From Omphiscola glabra (Eukaryota; Mollusca; Gastropoda; Lymnaeidae): a DNA stretch of 64,000 bases. Both the position numbers and the translations under genes were made by a program. The notes beneath the pieces are model-generated. The model searched no databases and was not told the DNA's origin. It was given only the letters and a program-made list of their open reading frames with translations. The stretch spans positions 2,232,001 through 2,296,000 of the forward strand of contig OZ024809.1 of assembly GCA_964017045.1 (NCBI GenBank), in the 5' to 3' direction. Below, in pieces: positions 39,081 through 49,980 of the stretch. Position 1 is the first letter of the stretch, and each line of letters begins with the position of its first letter.

Positions 39081-40205
39081 CTAAAAGACAAGGATAGCGT
39101 ATAGAGAAAATGACGTAGATAGTGTCACCGTTATGTTAATATGGATACTGTAAGGGTATACTTTAATGGTCAGCGTGACTATTGTGGGTGGTGTGGTTGA
39201 TGTGGTCAGTGGGTTGATGTGATTCTGGTTGGTCTGGTCGGTGTGGTAAAGTTGTTAGCGAGGTAAACGTGTTTGGTGTGTCCAGTGTGGGTAGTGTCGT
39301 ACATGTGGCTCGTCTTGTCAGTGTGGCTGATTTGATGTGGTTTGTAAGGAATGTGTGGTGGATACGGTACACGCGACCCCCTCAAAGTATCATTACGGTC
39401 AGTATGGTTGGTGTACTCAGGGTGGTTGGTGTGATCAGTGTGGTTGGTGCGTTCAGTGTGGTTGGTGTGGTTTGTGTGTTCAGTGGGGTTGGTGTGTTCA
39501 GTGTGGTTTGTGTGATATGTACCCACCTCATAGGTCCCGTGTGTTCAGTGGGATTGTTTGTTCAGTGTGGTTGGTGTGGTATGTACCCACCTCATAGGAT
39601 CCGTGTGATCCAGCTGATACATAAACCGCCTGAAGAAAGTCGAAGCCGTTTTCTCCACGGGACAGTAGACGACGCCACGTTCCGTGGACACAAATGCGCG
39701 AGTGAGGGTCGAACCTGTCAGGTTCATGGCTTTACAAACCTGGCGCAAATGTCGTCTGCAAAAACAGCAAAGCAAAATGAATAAGGACATTCAGAAGACA
39801 TAAAATTTGTCGAAATCTTGTCCCGAATTTTCCATTATTATAAGATTTAAAATCAATTAATCGATTTTTTTATTCACTAAAGAGATCGATTTGCTCCTTA
39901 TAAAATTCCTCGTCCTATTATTCGCTTTCCTAATTCTTATCAATGATAGACTTTGCTTTTTGCTAGTCCTCAATTTCGACTGCTTTTAATGGTGTAATAT
40001 GGGCACGGATTAAATGGCCTTAGTCCAAACCTTCTTTTCTCCATTTCAACTTTGACTTTTTCGAGGACAGCTGAGGTCAGATCCGTCACGTGACCAGGCT
40101 GGTCGGTTCTCACATGATGGGACTCTCGGACCGGCGATCGGGTCAGCATTAAGTCCCTGAGGCGGACAATGAGCTGTTGGGCATCAGTTTCGTCCCTTTG
40201 TGGTC
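38069..40205 (-). CDS. Carbohydrate sulfotransferase, CHST8-14 type (3 exons, 5' incomplete)
   Basis: Golgi type II sulfotransferase (Sulfotransfer_2 family) that would transfer sulfate from PAPS to a glycan such as chondroitin/dermatan or HNK-1-type chains. The - strand exons 40031-40205, 39591-39755 and 38069-39080 join in phase to about 449 codons plus stop. The 5'-phosphosulfate loop is CPVEKTASTFFRRF and the 3'-phosphate loop is FVRNPYARLFSVYIDKL. The C-terminal AADFRLFGF matches the usual YxxDFxLF. The Lys of the 5' loop and the Arg and Ser of the 3' loop are present. A basic insert (RRRRKDKR) lies between the loops. The N-terminal anchor was not found. The substrate cannot be assigned, and no single vertebrate orthologue is claimed. 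Confidence 0.9.
39081..39590. repeat. GTGTGGTTGGTGTG-type repeat filling a sulfotransferase intron
   Basis: Irregular GGTTGGTGTGTTCAGTGTGG units occupy most of the 510-bp intron (about 39170-39590). The unit partly echoes the complement of the splice donor at its right edge (GTGGGTACATACC). A larger unit with GTATGTACCCACCTCATAGG, the complement of the exon end plus donor, occurs twice (about 39515-39535 and 39580-39600). Confidence 0.8.
39591..39755 (-). CDS. Sulfotransferase middle exon (5'-phosphosulfate loop)
   Basis: Acceptor TTTTTGCAG, donor GTGGGT. It encodes RHLRQVCKAMNLTGS, then STERGVVYCPVEKTASTFFR, ending DHTDPM plus two bases of the next codon. It carries the PAPS-binding loop. 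Confidence 0.92.
40031..40205 (-). CDS. Sulfotransferase stem exon
   Basis: Probable acceptor CCCTGACAG, donor GTTTGG. It encodes PQRDETDAQQLIVRLRDLML, a linker, then LEKVKVEMEKRR, which joins in phase to RHLRQVC. It is typical of the luminal stem before the catalytic domain. The frame is open upstream to an ATG at 40341, so an alternative start there cannot be excluded, though that stretch has no clear membrane anchor. Confidence 0.72.
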
Positions 40206-40399
40206 CTGTCAGGGCTTGGACAAAAACAACAATAGGACGTGGCTTCTTGACCAATAAGAATGGGCAAAATATGTAATAATTGCTTTTCATCTTTACATAG
40301 CTGCATATGTTGCTTAAAGGTTCCAAGTAAAGTATGAACAATTAATTTATACCTTTTTATCTTAAGTAAAAGGATTTACTTCTTATCGTGACAGTTAAT

Positions 40400-40508
40400 C
40401 ATTTCGATGCTCTTTGTGTTGTAACTGGGATGGTTTGTGTGTTGTTACTGGGATGGTTTGTGTGCTGTTACTGGGATGCTCTGTGTGTGTTACTTGGATG
40501 CTTTGTGA
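40400..40508. repeat. Short TTTGTGTGTTGTTACTGGGA repeat
   Basis: Four degenerate units of about 23 bp. Confidence 0.75.
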
Positions 40509-40572
40509 TATTCAGAAACGATGAGATAGAGCATTTAAAAAAAATGGTTCAACTTGTTATTTTTTTCCAACA

Positions 40573-40965
40573 TTTAATAATGATAATAATAATAAAGTTT
40601 ATTTGAAAATCATGCTTCATCACTAAAGGCTCTAAGCGCAGTACAAAATCAACCACATTAAAAGAGAAATGAAAAGAATCTATATCTTACCACATTGAAA
40701 TACAAAACGCAACAATACAAATCTACATACGACATTATACCCATTTAAAGTATTACATCACCTTGCAACCATAAACAACACAAGCCAATATACACCTAGG
40801 AGATAATAGCTAGCTGAAAAAGATGGTAGACAACATCACCCCCGCAGGTGTTTGCGAAATAGATGTGTTTTCAATTCGGTTTTGAAGGACTCCAGTGTCT
40901 GGCTGTTTCTGAGAGCGACAGGAAGGGTGTTCGGCCACATGTGTGGCACTTACATCAAAACTAGC
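40573..40965 (-). mobile_element. LINE 3' end, truncated at a tandem array
   Basis: The - strand encodes NTLPVALRNSQTLESFKTEL, then KTHLFRKHLRG and a stop. This matches the C-terminus at 43501-43971 almost residue for residue. Its 3' UTR has CTGCGCTTAGAGCCTTTAGT and an ATT/ATC tail (AATAATGATAATAATAATAA on +). The element is cut exactly where the 15-bp array begins. Confidence 0.85.
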
Positions 40966-41456
40966 CAGTATTGACAGTAACAGTATTGACAGTAACAGTA
41001 TTGACAGTAACAGTATTGACAGTAACAGTATTGACAGTAACAGTATTGACAGTAACAGTATTGACAGTAACAGTATTGACAGTAACAGTATTGACAGTAA
41101 CAGTATTGACAGTAACAGTATTGACAGTAACAGTATTGACAGTAACAGTATTGACAGTAACAGTATTGACAGTAACAGTATTGACAGTAACAGTATTGAC
41201 AGTAACAGTATTGACAGTAACAGTATTGACAGTAACAGTATTGACAGTAACAGTATTGACAGTAACAGTATTGACAGTAACAGTATTGACAGTAACAGTA
41301 TTGACAGTAACAGTATTGACAGTAACAGTATTGACAGTAACAGTATTGACAGTAACAGTATTGACAGTAACAGTATTGACAGTAACAGTATTGACAGTAA
41401 CAGTATTGACAGTAACAGTATTGACAGTAACAGTATTGACAGTAACAGTATTGACA
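40966..41456. repeat. 15-bp perfect tandem repeat (CAGTATTGACAGTAA)
   Basis: About 33 units with no mismatch seen. No stop codon occurs in several frames because of the unit and its length divisible by three. It abuts the truncated LINE at 40573-40965. Confidence 0.98.
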
Positions 41457-41459
41457 CGA

Positions 41460-41845
41460 CAACATTAAAAGTACAAATTAATTACGGTACACAATAATAA
41501 TTAACACTAAAAATCAAATATTCGACCAAATTTGATATTTAAAAAAGCCTAATCAATTGTATAACCAATCAATAAGGTCCGACGCTAAATTATTCTCACC
41601 ATAGTTTAGACAGACGATCATCAGACCGGAAACAAAGCCCGCACAAAAGTACTTTATTTTTCTAACACATTTCATCTCACGCCCCCGTCAGTAATGGCGC
41701 CCCAGTTCACCAAACGTCTCACTTGAAGTTCATGGTTGGTGAAGATAACTGAGCCACTTCAACACGTTCGATATGGAGACTTCAGACGGGTGAAGATTCA
41801 CCATTTTCGGTAGCTATCCTTCATTGTTTGGAATCCAAGTAAAAA
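41460..41845. other. Spacer, no gene seen
   Basis: Unremarkable sequence between two arrays. Confidence 0.45.
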
Positions 41846-41849
41846 ATGT

Positions 41850-42088
41850 AAATCAACGTGTCACTCAACGTGTCACTCAACGTGTCACTCAGCGTGTCAC
41901 TCAATGTTTCACTGAATGTTTTACTCAACGTTTCACTCAACGTTTCACTCAACGTTTCACTCAACGTTTCACTCAACGTTTCACTCAACGTTTCACTCAA
42001 CGTTTTACTCAACGTTTCACTCAACGTTTCAGTCAACGTTTCACTCAATGTTCCACCCAACGTTTCACTCAATGTACATGCTCGTTCA
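41850..42088. repeat. 12-bp tandem repeat (CAACGTTTCACT)
   Basis: About 19 copies of CAACGTTTCACT. The left ones carry GTGTCACT, and others TTTTACT or TTCCACC. Confidence 0.95.
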
Positions 42089-42089
42089 G

Positions 42090-42940
42090 CACGTGTGAAT
42101 GTGCACAGCTTGAGACAGGTCAATCTCTACTTTGGTGGTGGCGTTCCGATAAAGATTTAAGATTCTCAAATGGGGCGATCGTGCACACTAATGGGTAAGG
42201 CATACTTTGAGGTGGAAGGGGGTCAGGGTAACTAAATGTGCAGCCAAAAAGGGGATTACAGTAACTCAGTCTTAATCTTAACATTATTAATCAATTGACT
42301 TTCAATCCCCAAGAGACCGTGTTTTGAAAAAAAAAAGTTATTTAAAATAAATCAAACCATTAATGAATTAATGACTCAATCAATTTCAATTTAAACTTTC
42401 CCTTGTTAGTGATCTTTATTATTATATTTATTTCTCTTTTGTTTGTTTTGAAAATCAAATCAGTTGAAAAATATCTCTTATATATTATGACGCTTCTGGT
42501 GTGACTCATGGACTGCTTCCATTTCCGGCTGCTTCCTGACACGCTTGCTGCATCCCATTCAGCGTATTTGGTTTTGAGAGTATATTACCAAATAATTCGA
42601 AATATTTGAAAGAAAGTATGGTTCCATAATAAGTTCAATAGCGCGCAAAATATAATTCCCGAAATCTAAGCTACATTATATGTTTTGTCCAGTTAATTTA
42701 GTAGATGGGAAGTTCGCGCATTGCTGTCGCCAATGTTTGGCGGGCTGTATCTAGTGATATATAATTATATAGTTGTCACGTCATGGTGGTTGTGTGACGT
42801 ATTCCACGTATTTGTGACGCCATCGAGCAGTTGCTACGGAGTGAATAGGGTTTGTACCAATTTATAGATAAGATATTAATTTTATGAGTGATAGAAATAG
42901 GGTCATTCATTTCTAACATCGGAAAACGTCACATCACATT
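42090..42940. other. AT-rich spacer, no gene seen
   Basis: No coding exon or transposon end recognised. Short open frames only. Confidence 0.5.
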
Positions 42941-42941
42941 A

Positions 42942-43410
42942 TTATTATTATTATTATTGGTAGTTTTCTATAGCGTGGTACCCCAGCGGCTGGGCTCACC
43001 ACGCTGTACATACAATTTAACAAACATAATCGTAAACTTAAAAATTAACTTACATTAATTTTAAAAAAACAAACAAAACAAACGTGTACTCGCCCAACCA
43101 TTCCATAACAATTGACACGTGAAGCCATGGACGGCACTCAGCAGCATCGTTTAACGGTCAGAGGGGGAATCAGTCAGGATAGTAGAGTTTAAAGAGATGT
43201 GTTTTGAGTGCAGGTTTGAAGGCTGTGATGGTTGATATATTCCTGATGTGTAGTGGAAGAGAATTTCCTTGTTTGGGGGCACAGTAAGAAAGATAGTTCA
43301 CCGTATGTTTTTGTGAGCGTCTTGGGTACAGAAAGAATACGCCCGTCTGCGGAGGAGCGAAGCTGTCGAAGGGGTGAATAGACAGGTTACTATTTTTAGA
43401 CAATGTTTTC
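42942..43410 (-). mobile_element. LINE 3' end with (AAT)n tail, - strand
   Basis: The - strand open frame at 43170-43403 contains FAPPQTGVFFLYPRRSQKHT and FKPALKTHLFKLYYPD, a LINE RT C-terminus. It is followed by a 3' UTR with GTGGTGAGCCCAGCCGCTGG and GGTACCACGCTATAGAAAAC and an AAT-repeat tail at 42944-42959. It is related to the nested tail at 34935-35082. Confidence 0.7.
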
Positions 43411-43500
43411 GTAAATCTTAGCTTCTAACATTGTATTTTGGCATATAGCAGTAACACTTTGTGTGTAAAATAAAATTTCAAACACATTTTCGGATTTTCG

Positions 43501-44096
43501 CCTAGGTTAACTCACATTAACAAAGAAGTTAATGCTCTCATGGTGGGTCTTCCAGATACGCTCCTTGATAAAATTCAAAAAGCACAGAATAATGCGGCTC
43601 GAATTGTTCTTCGTAAACGCAAATTCGACCATGCTAAAACTCTTCTGATAGAATTGCATTGGCTGCCGGTCCGCGCTCGTATAGAGTACAAAATCGCAAC
43701 TCTGTGCTACCGCTGCTTGCATGACCTGGCGCCGTCCTATCTCCAAGCGCTCATGACGCCTTATGTACCCACTAGACAACTCCGCTCATCCGATAGTGGC
43801 AAACTCTCGATACCGCGTGTTCGCCTTGAAACTTACGGAAAGAGCACGTTCGCATTTGCTGGCCCAACCATTTGGAACACCCTTCCTGACGCTCTCAAAA
43901 ACAGCCAGACGCTGGAGTCCTTCAAAACAAATTTAAAAACTCATCTATTTCGCAAACACATGCTGGAATGATGATGTCTACAATCTTTTCCAGCTTGTTA
44001 TTATCTCCCAGCTTAGTTTTTGTACCGCGCTTCGAGCCTTTGGGGATGAAGCGTGATTTTTCAAATGAACTTTATTATTATTATTATTATTATTAA
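43501..44096 (+). mobile_element. LINE 3' end (RT C-terminus) with (ATT)n tail
   Basis: An intact frame to a stop at 43969-43971 reads LDKIQKAQNNAARIVLRKRK, IELHWLPVRARIEYKIATLC, YLQALMTPYVPTRQLRSSDS, and ends LKTHLFRKHMLE. This is the typical C-terminal region of CR1/jockey-like reverse transcriptases. The 3' UTR includes CCGCGCTTCGAGCCTTTGGG and an ATT-repeat tail at 44072-44095. It is 5' truncated near 43505 (CTAGGTTAACTCACATTAAC). The frame is unbroken, which suggests a fairly recent insertion. Confidence 0.9.
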
Positions 44097-44127
44097 GTAC
44101 AGAAAAACGGTTGAGAGATTGGCCAAA

Positions 44128-44252
44128 CGGAAGTCAAGGATGTTCTATTAATATCTACAGAAGTCAAGGATGTTCTATTAATATCTACGGAAGTCAAGGA
44201 TGTTCTATTAATATCTTCGGAAGTCAAGGATGTTCTATTAATATCTTAATGA
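44128..44252. repeat. 30-bp tandem repeat
   Basis: Four units of GGAAGTCAAGGATGTTCTAT followed by TAATATCTAC. Confidence 0.92.
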
Positions 44253-44349
44253 GATCCGCCAGACTGTACGCCCGGATGTTCTATTAATAGATTTTCGCCA
44301 TTAAATGACAAACCCTATTGTGTGCTATCTTCTTTCGTAACGAGTACGG

Positions 44350-44699
44350 CCGGGGTGGGCAAACTATGGCCCGGCAACTGATATTATGCGGCCTTCGAAG
44401 GCATTTAGAAATTTTAAGAATTACTTTGTTTTTAAGTTATTTTGCTGAATTTTACAGAATTTCATGTAGTTATAATTGTTTTAAAACTTTTGATCAAATT
44501 TCTTTCAAGTTTTCTTTTTTTTTTAAACAGTCCTTGACTTAAGTCATGTAATGCTAAAATGAGAATTTACTGATTTTACTGATTTTAATATAGAGAAATG
44601 TTTATCAACATTTGAAAATTTGACATAATATACATGCGGCCCCCAATAGCTTTACATTTGTCAATGTGGCCCTCCGCACAAAAAGTTTGCCCACCCCTG
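44350..44699. mobile_element. hAT-type MITE with target duplication
   Basis: Ends CCGGGGTGGGCAAACTATGG and AAAAGTTTGCCCACCCCTG form terminal inverted repeats (canonical CAGGGGTGGGCAAACT, one change). The 8-bp flanks are GAGTACGG (44342-44349) and GAGCACGG (44700-44707). GCGGCC motifs lie near both ends. The AT-rich interior has no transposase. Confidence 0.88.
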
Positions 44700-44707
44700 G
44701 AGCACGG

Positions 44708-45664
44708 TATTAGTAATACGTTTTGGTGACATGTTAAGATCTTTAAAGTTAATTACTTCTAAAGAATGCCATGGGCGCCTTAACATCCAGAACCGGATTC
44801 CAATGACTACCATTTCATTTCACATTCCGAATTTATTCAGAAAGCAGGCCGATTGCAGTGGTTGAGAATTTCTACACAAGATTTCAAACCTGAAATAAAA
44901 CCTCCGGCAGATCCGCCGCTGGCGTTTAGTAATTAGTCGAGGCTGTCCGACGTATTGACGGAGCTGTTTAATGAATAGCACGTGACTACATAACGATTTA
45001 GCGCAGTTTTACACATGGACATCTGATGGGGAAAGCACGCTACACAGCTACACGGCTACACAGCTACACGACTCAACAACTAAACGTAATGTATACAATA
45101 GATATCATGCCAGTACGCAAGTGAACTATCTAATGCTCGATTTGTACAAACAAAATTACATGTCAGATTTGTACGCAAGCATATTATATAATGTCAGATT
45201 TGTACACAATAGGGGGCGACTCAAAAGGGAATGTTCTAATATTTACCCTCCCACCCCTCCGCTTTGTTCATAATGTTAAAATAGAAAAGATGATTTTATA
45301 ATGAACTCTAATAATATTTAAAACAATGAAAAAGTTGTGGGAAATATGATTTTCCCCCCTTATTATTGTATATTATTAAATTTAACATCACAATTCAAAA
45401 CATACTTTAAAAATCATTTTAAAATACTTAAAAATAAGACATGTCCTGCAGTTGCTAAAAGTTACCTTAGAAGTGAGTTCTAAACATTTTTGCACAAAAT
45501 CATTTTAACTCAAACAGGAGCTTGTCCAGTTCCATCTGGCTAATTTGGCACGCCCACCAACTTCACTGGTCCATCTCCAGACACTAGAATCGCAAGGCGG
45601 TCAATGGGACCTTAGGAAATTAAAGCAAGCAACATTTTTCCGTCGCCAATGTCCCGTTAATCGT
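44708..45664. other. Spacer, no gene seen
   Basis: Short ACAGCTACACGGCTAC repeats at about 45040-45070. Two or three degenerate copies of the 31-bp ATGTCAGATTTGTACGCAAG unit at about 45110-45210, the same family as the arrays at 47.45 and 49.54 kb. No coding exon recognised. Confidence 0.55.
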
Positions 45665-45666
45665 AT

Positions 45667-45906
45667 CCGGAAATTTGATCGAAAGAAATTTCGTCGACGG
45701 AAAATTGATCGACGGAAATTTGATCGAACGGAAATTTGGTCGAATCGTTTTTTTAGTTTATACGTCAAAATCTTGCGTCACATTTCTTTATGAGCGCATT
45801 ATTTTGTTTTACTGTATAGAATAGTGCGTTCAAAAAGAAATTTGACGAAAATTTTAACGTCTGAACTGAAAAAAAGATTCGAACAAATTTCTTTCGAAAT
45901 TTCCGG
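45667..45906. mobile_element. MITE with CCGGAAATTT inverted ends
   Basis: The left end CCGGAAATTTGATCGAAAGA and the right end (reverse complement) CCGGAAATTTCGAAAGAAAT are inverted repeats, flanked by TA on both sides. Internal GACGGAAATTTGATCGA repeats occur near the left end. It is likely a TA-targeting non-autonomous DNA element. The superfamily is not assigned. Confidence 0.65.
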
Positions 45907-46365
45907 TAACCCCTGTTAATGGATCGTTTGGACACAATGATGCCTGGATATCTTTAGCTTCAATCTCACGGTGATTGTGTCTGACTCACCTGAATCTCTT
46001 TAATTCTTTTCCGCGTGGGCAATGTCACAAAACCCTGCAAACTTTCAGCAATTGTACATGCTGTTTTCTTGTGTGTGTCCGTTCTCCTGAGATGTATTCT
46101 TCTTAATCCCAAACCATGACGAATGCAATGTAGGTATTTGTAATGTATTTTTGTCATGATGTTGCTTTTCTTAGTAAAAGTAATTCTTACCTTGTCCTGT
46201 AACTGAACAACTTCCTTCATTTTTGCGGTGGCACTCACCGAGATTCTATGTGAATAAACCAGGAGAAGATGAAAGAAGCGGTGCAAACACTTGTAGGTAT
46301 GACGGAGGTTTGCTTCCAGTGGTTTTGTGCAAGAGTTCAACCTGCGGTGCACCGCGACCCTTGGG
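45907..46365. other. Spacer, no gene seen
   Basis: A - strand frame at 45966-46382 is open for 138 codons but has no recognisable domain or exon signals. I do not call it a gene. Confidence 0.4.
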
Positions 46366-46369
46366 CAGA

Positions 46370-47213
46370 TCAAAACAGACACTTGTTATCTCTCTTGGGC
46401 AGAGCACAACTGACACTTGCCATCTCTCTTGGACAGATCACAACTGACACTTGCCATCTCTCTTGGGTAGATCGCAACTGACACTTGTCATCTCTCTTGG
46501 ACAGATCACAACTGACACTTGCCATCTCTCTTGGACAGCTCACAACTGACACTTGCCATCTCTCTTGGACAGATCAAAACAGACACTTGTTATCTCTCTT
46601 GGGCAGAGCACAACTGACACTTGCCATCTCTCTTGGACAGATCACAACTGACACTTGCCATCTCTCTTGGGTAGATCGCAACTGACACTTGTCATCTCTC
46701 TTGGACAGATCACAACTGACACTTGCCATCTCTCTTGGACAGCTCACAACTGACACTTGCCATCTCTCTTGGACAGATCACAACTGACACTTGCCATCTC
46801 TCTTGGACAGCTCACAACTGACACTTGCCATCTCTCTTGGACAGATCACAACTGACACTTGCCATCTCTCTTGGACAGCTCACAACTGACACTTGCCATC
46901 TCTCTTGGACAGCTCACAACTGACACTTGCCATCTCTCTTGGTCAGATCACAACTGACACTTGTCATCTCTCTTGGACAGCTCACAACTGACACTTGACA
47001 TCTCTCTTGGACAGCTCACAACTGACACTTGCCATCTCTCTTGGACAGCTCACAACTGACACTTGTCATCTCTCTTGGACAGCTCACAACTGACACTTGA
47101 CATCTCTCTTGGACAGCTCACAACTGACACTTGTCATCTCTCTTGGACAGCTCACAACTGACACTTGACATCTCTCTTGGACAGCTGACAACTGACACTT
47201 GCCATCTCTCTTG
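46370..47213. repeat. 34-bp tandem repeat with 204-bp higher-order copy
   Basis: About 25 units of CACAACTGACACTTGCCATC, then TCTCTTGGACAGCT. A six-unit block starting GATCAAAACAGACACTTGTT at 46370 is repeated at 46574. Confidence 0.96.
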
Positions 47214-47450
47214 ATGATCCTTAATATAATAAACATTACTATTATGATGTATGTTCATATTTAATAAATATTTCACTGAACATTTGATCTCAACCTATGA
47301 TACCTGGAAACCTTTCATCCCAGGTGGAGCCACAAGTCAAAATTCAAGTCTGCCAGATACACGGCACAGTTGCTATGGATCACAGAAGGGACAAAATGAG
47401 ATGGTGGAACCCTGAAAACGTTGCCATTATACTGAGTGGCACCCAAGTAT
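47214..47450. other. Spacer between arrays
   Basis: No gene or transposon end recognised. Confidence 0.45.
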
Positions 47451-47578
47451 ACAACAATATTATATAATATCAAATTTGTGCACACACCTATCTTATGATG
47501 TCAGATTTGTACATAAGCATATTATATAATGTCAGATTTGTACATACGCATATTATATAATATCAAATGTGTACACAC
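47451..47578. repeat. 31-bp array, left part
   Basis: Units of ATGTCAGATTTGTACATAAG followed by CATATTATATA. The array is interrupted at 47578 by the LTR-like insertion and resumes at 49540. Confidence 0.88.
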
Positions 47579-49539
47579 TGTGACGATCCGAGGCTGGACT
47601 TTAGAAAATTCTTCATTCATAAATCCGCCCCTGAAACCCCTTGTAAGATATACCATTCCTCCCCCTTGTTTTGCCCCACAGTATCATAGACCACTCACCC
47701 CAAAAGTGTGAATTTTGTGTTCATCTCCTATCATTGAGATATACCATTCCTCCCCCTTGTTTTGCCCCACAGTACCATAGACCACTCAACCCAAAAGTGT
47801 GAATTTTGTGTTCATCTCCTATCATTGAGATATACCATTCCTCCCCCTTGTTTTGCCCCACAGTATCATAGACCACTCACCTCAAAAGTGTGAATTTTGT
47901 GTTCATCTCCTATCATTGAGATATACCATTCCTCCCCCTTGTTTTGCCCCACAGTACCACAGACCACTCACCCCAAAAGTGTGAATTTTGTGTTCAACTC
48001 CTATCATTGATGAACCTTGAGAAAATAATACCTTACCCCCCCCCCCTCTCGGTATTGCCCTGGAGACAGCAAAGCGGAGTAACGTCCCTTGTTGTTATTG
48101 CATTCTTAAACCAAATAGCTCACGCAAAAGCGTGATTATGATTTTGTACCTCACACCGATAAACTTTGAGGGTAGAAGGTCAAGCCCGCAATATCAGAAA
48201 TAAACATCATTGGATGGGAAAGCACACACCATTTAAATCATCTAATTGAATCATCACCAAACTCGAATAAATAACCAGAACAAGCAAGAATCTGGCTTTT
48301 ATGATCTTATCACTTCACTGTGGACGCTGGAAGGAACTAGACTTAGACCTTCATTAGCGTGATACATAACTGCAACTCAGGCTATTAGCAAGAATACGTC
48401 TTTTAAGATCTGATCACTTAACCGTGGACGCTGGCAATACCTATAACTGCGAGTTCTACCTGGAGTACTAGTGAGTACGCAACCATGATTTTGATATCAT
48501 GTTATTGCACGTGTAATGTTCATGTAGCTATGTAGCAAATATTCGATCGTGTTTGATATTATTCTTATAATGGCTATGTTACCTTATATTGATATTATGC
48601 ATTCTATTATTGCCTTTGCCGCGGGCTACGACACACCGCCATCACATCATAGAGTTGGTAGGTTGTTGTTCCAACTCGCTCATGTCTCTTTTAACAAGAG
48701 GACATTAGGTATACTATGTACTTGTACATTTAATTGTTGTTAATGATTCAATGTCCCATACTTCATTAATTAAAATGTTTACCTGGTCCAACATTGTCGC
48801 GAAGCAACATATGCTTACGCCGACAATGACCAGACTTATAAATCCATCCACCAATTGGAGGTATATATATGTACAAGCTATGTCACCTTCCATACATCGA
48901 TCTGAATTCGTTGCTGTTGGAACGGGACTTATCAGCGTATGACTATTCGATTGGATACTTATCCATTTTTGTATCATACTACATTTAGCCTTGTTTCTAT
49001 CACTGGACTGCCTGACCTTGAAGCTGGAACTAGGGGATTGATCTACATCCTACACCAAACTACCTGACTGCTACTAGGACTTCGAGATGCAGGGAATCTT
49101 ACTACCACGATTCATCGCTGGAGAGTCATCTTCACCATCGCCGAGATCCCACTGAACTTACGACCGGGAACTCCGCCTTCACTACTCTACGCTTGTGATC
49201 CACCGAGATCATCGGGGAATATATAAACGTTAAGCCCCCAAGGAATGAACATAGTATCTTGAGCATTTATAATGATGATAACGTTAGTGTGTCAGTGACA
49301 ATTGAAGTACATTGGAATATCTCGTCTAATTATAGGACGTCTTTTTTGTAAATAATAATATTCAATAAATCCCTGTATTTATTTCTCCTTTAACAAAGAC
49401 TTCGTGTCAGTCTATACAATATGTATACAGATATGTATTATGTCTGTGTGGTGATTGGGCTTAAGTAAAGAATCCCTAGACAGAGTGCTAATAGGAGATC
49501 TCGTACGAGAGATACTATATTATAGGACAGATCACCACA
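47579..49539. mobile_element. Probable solo LTR of a retrotransposon (1961 bp)
   Basis: It begins TGTGACGATCCGAGG and ends GGACAGATCACCACA, so it has TG...CA ends with a short inverted repeat. It is flanked on both sides by CACAC (47574-47578 and 49540-49544), a 5-bp target duplication, and it splits a 31-bp array. A TATATAAA box lies at about 49220-49227 and AATAAA at 49364-49369, about 140 bp apart, as in the U3-R part of + strand LTRs. No internal coding region, primer-binding site or second LTR is seen. The length is long for an LTR, so another type of non-autonomous element is possible. Confidence 0.6.
47647..48012. repeat. 91-bp tandem repeat inside the LTR-like element
   Basis: Four units containing GATATACCATTCCTCCCCCT, then TGTTTTGCCCCACAGTA, then GTGTGAATTTTGTGTTCATC. 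Confidence 0.93.
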
Positions 49540-49980
49540 CACACACATATCTTATGATTTCAGAATTGTACATACGCATATTATATAATGTCAGATTTGT
49601 ACATAAGCATATTATATAATATCAAATGTGTATGCACAAATATCTTATGATTTCAGATGTGTACATAAGCATATTATATGATGTCAGATGTGTACATAAG
49701 CATATTATATGATGTCAGATGTGTACACATACATATTATATGATGTCAGATGTGTACATAAGCATATTATATGATGTCAGATGTGTACATAAGCATATTA
49801 TATGATGTCAGATGTGTACACATACATATTATATGATGTCAGATGTGTACATAAGCATATTATATGATGTCAGATGTGTACATAAGCATATTATATGATT
49901 TCAGATGTTTACATAAGCATGTTATATGATGTCAGATGTGTACATAAGCTATTATACAATGTCAGATGTGTACACACGGA
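49540..49980. repeat. 31-bp array, right part
   Basis: About 14 units of ATGTCAGATGTGTACATAAG followed by CATATTATATG, sometimes with CACATACATATTA. More homogeneous than the left part. Confidence 0.93.

Noticed and set aside
40943..41497. Proteins from the 15-bp array
   Set aside because: Identical units in frame with no stop; no start context, splice signals or domain.
45966..46382. 138-residue - strand frame
   Set aside because: Partly within the 34-bp array, no recognisable domain or exon borders.
48549..48977. Small frames within the LTR-like element
   Set aside because: Short, overlapping on both strands and without gag, protease or RT motifs.
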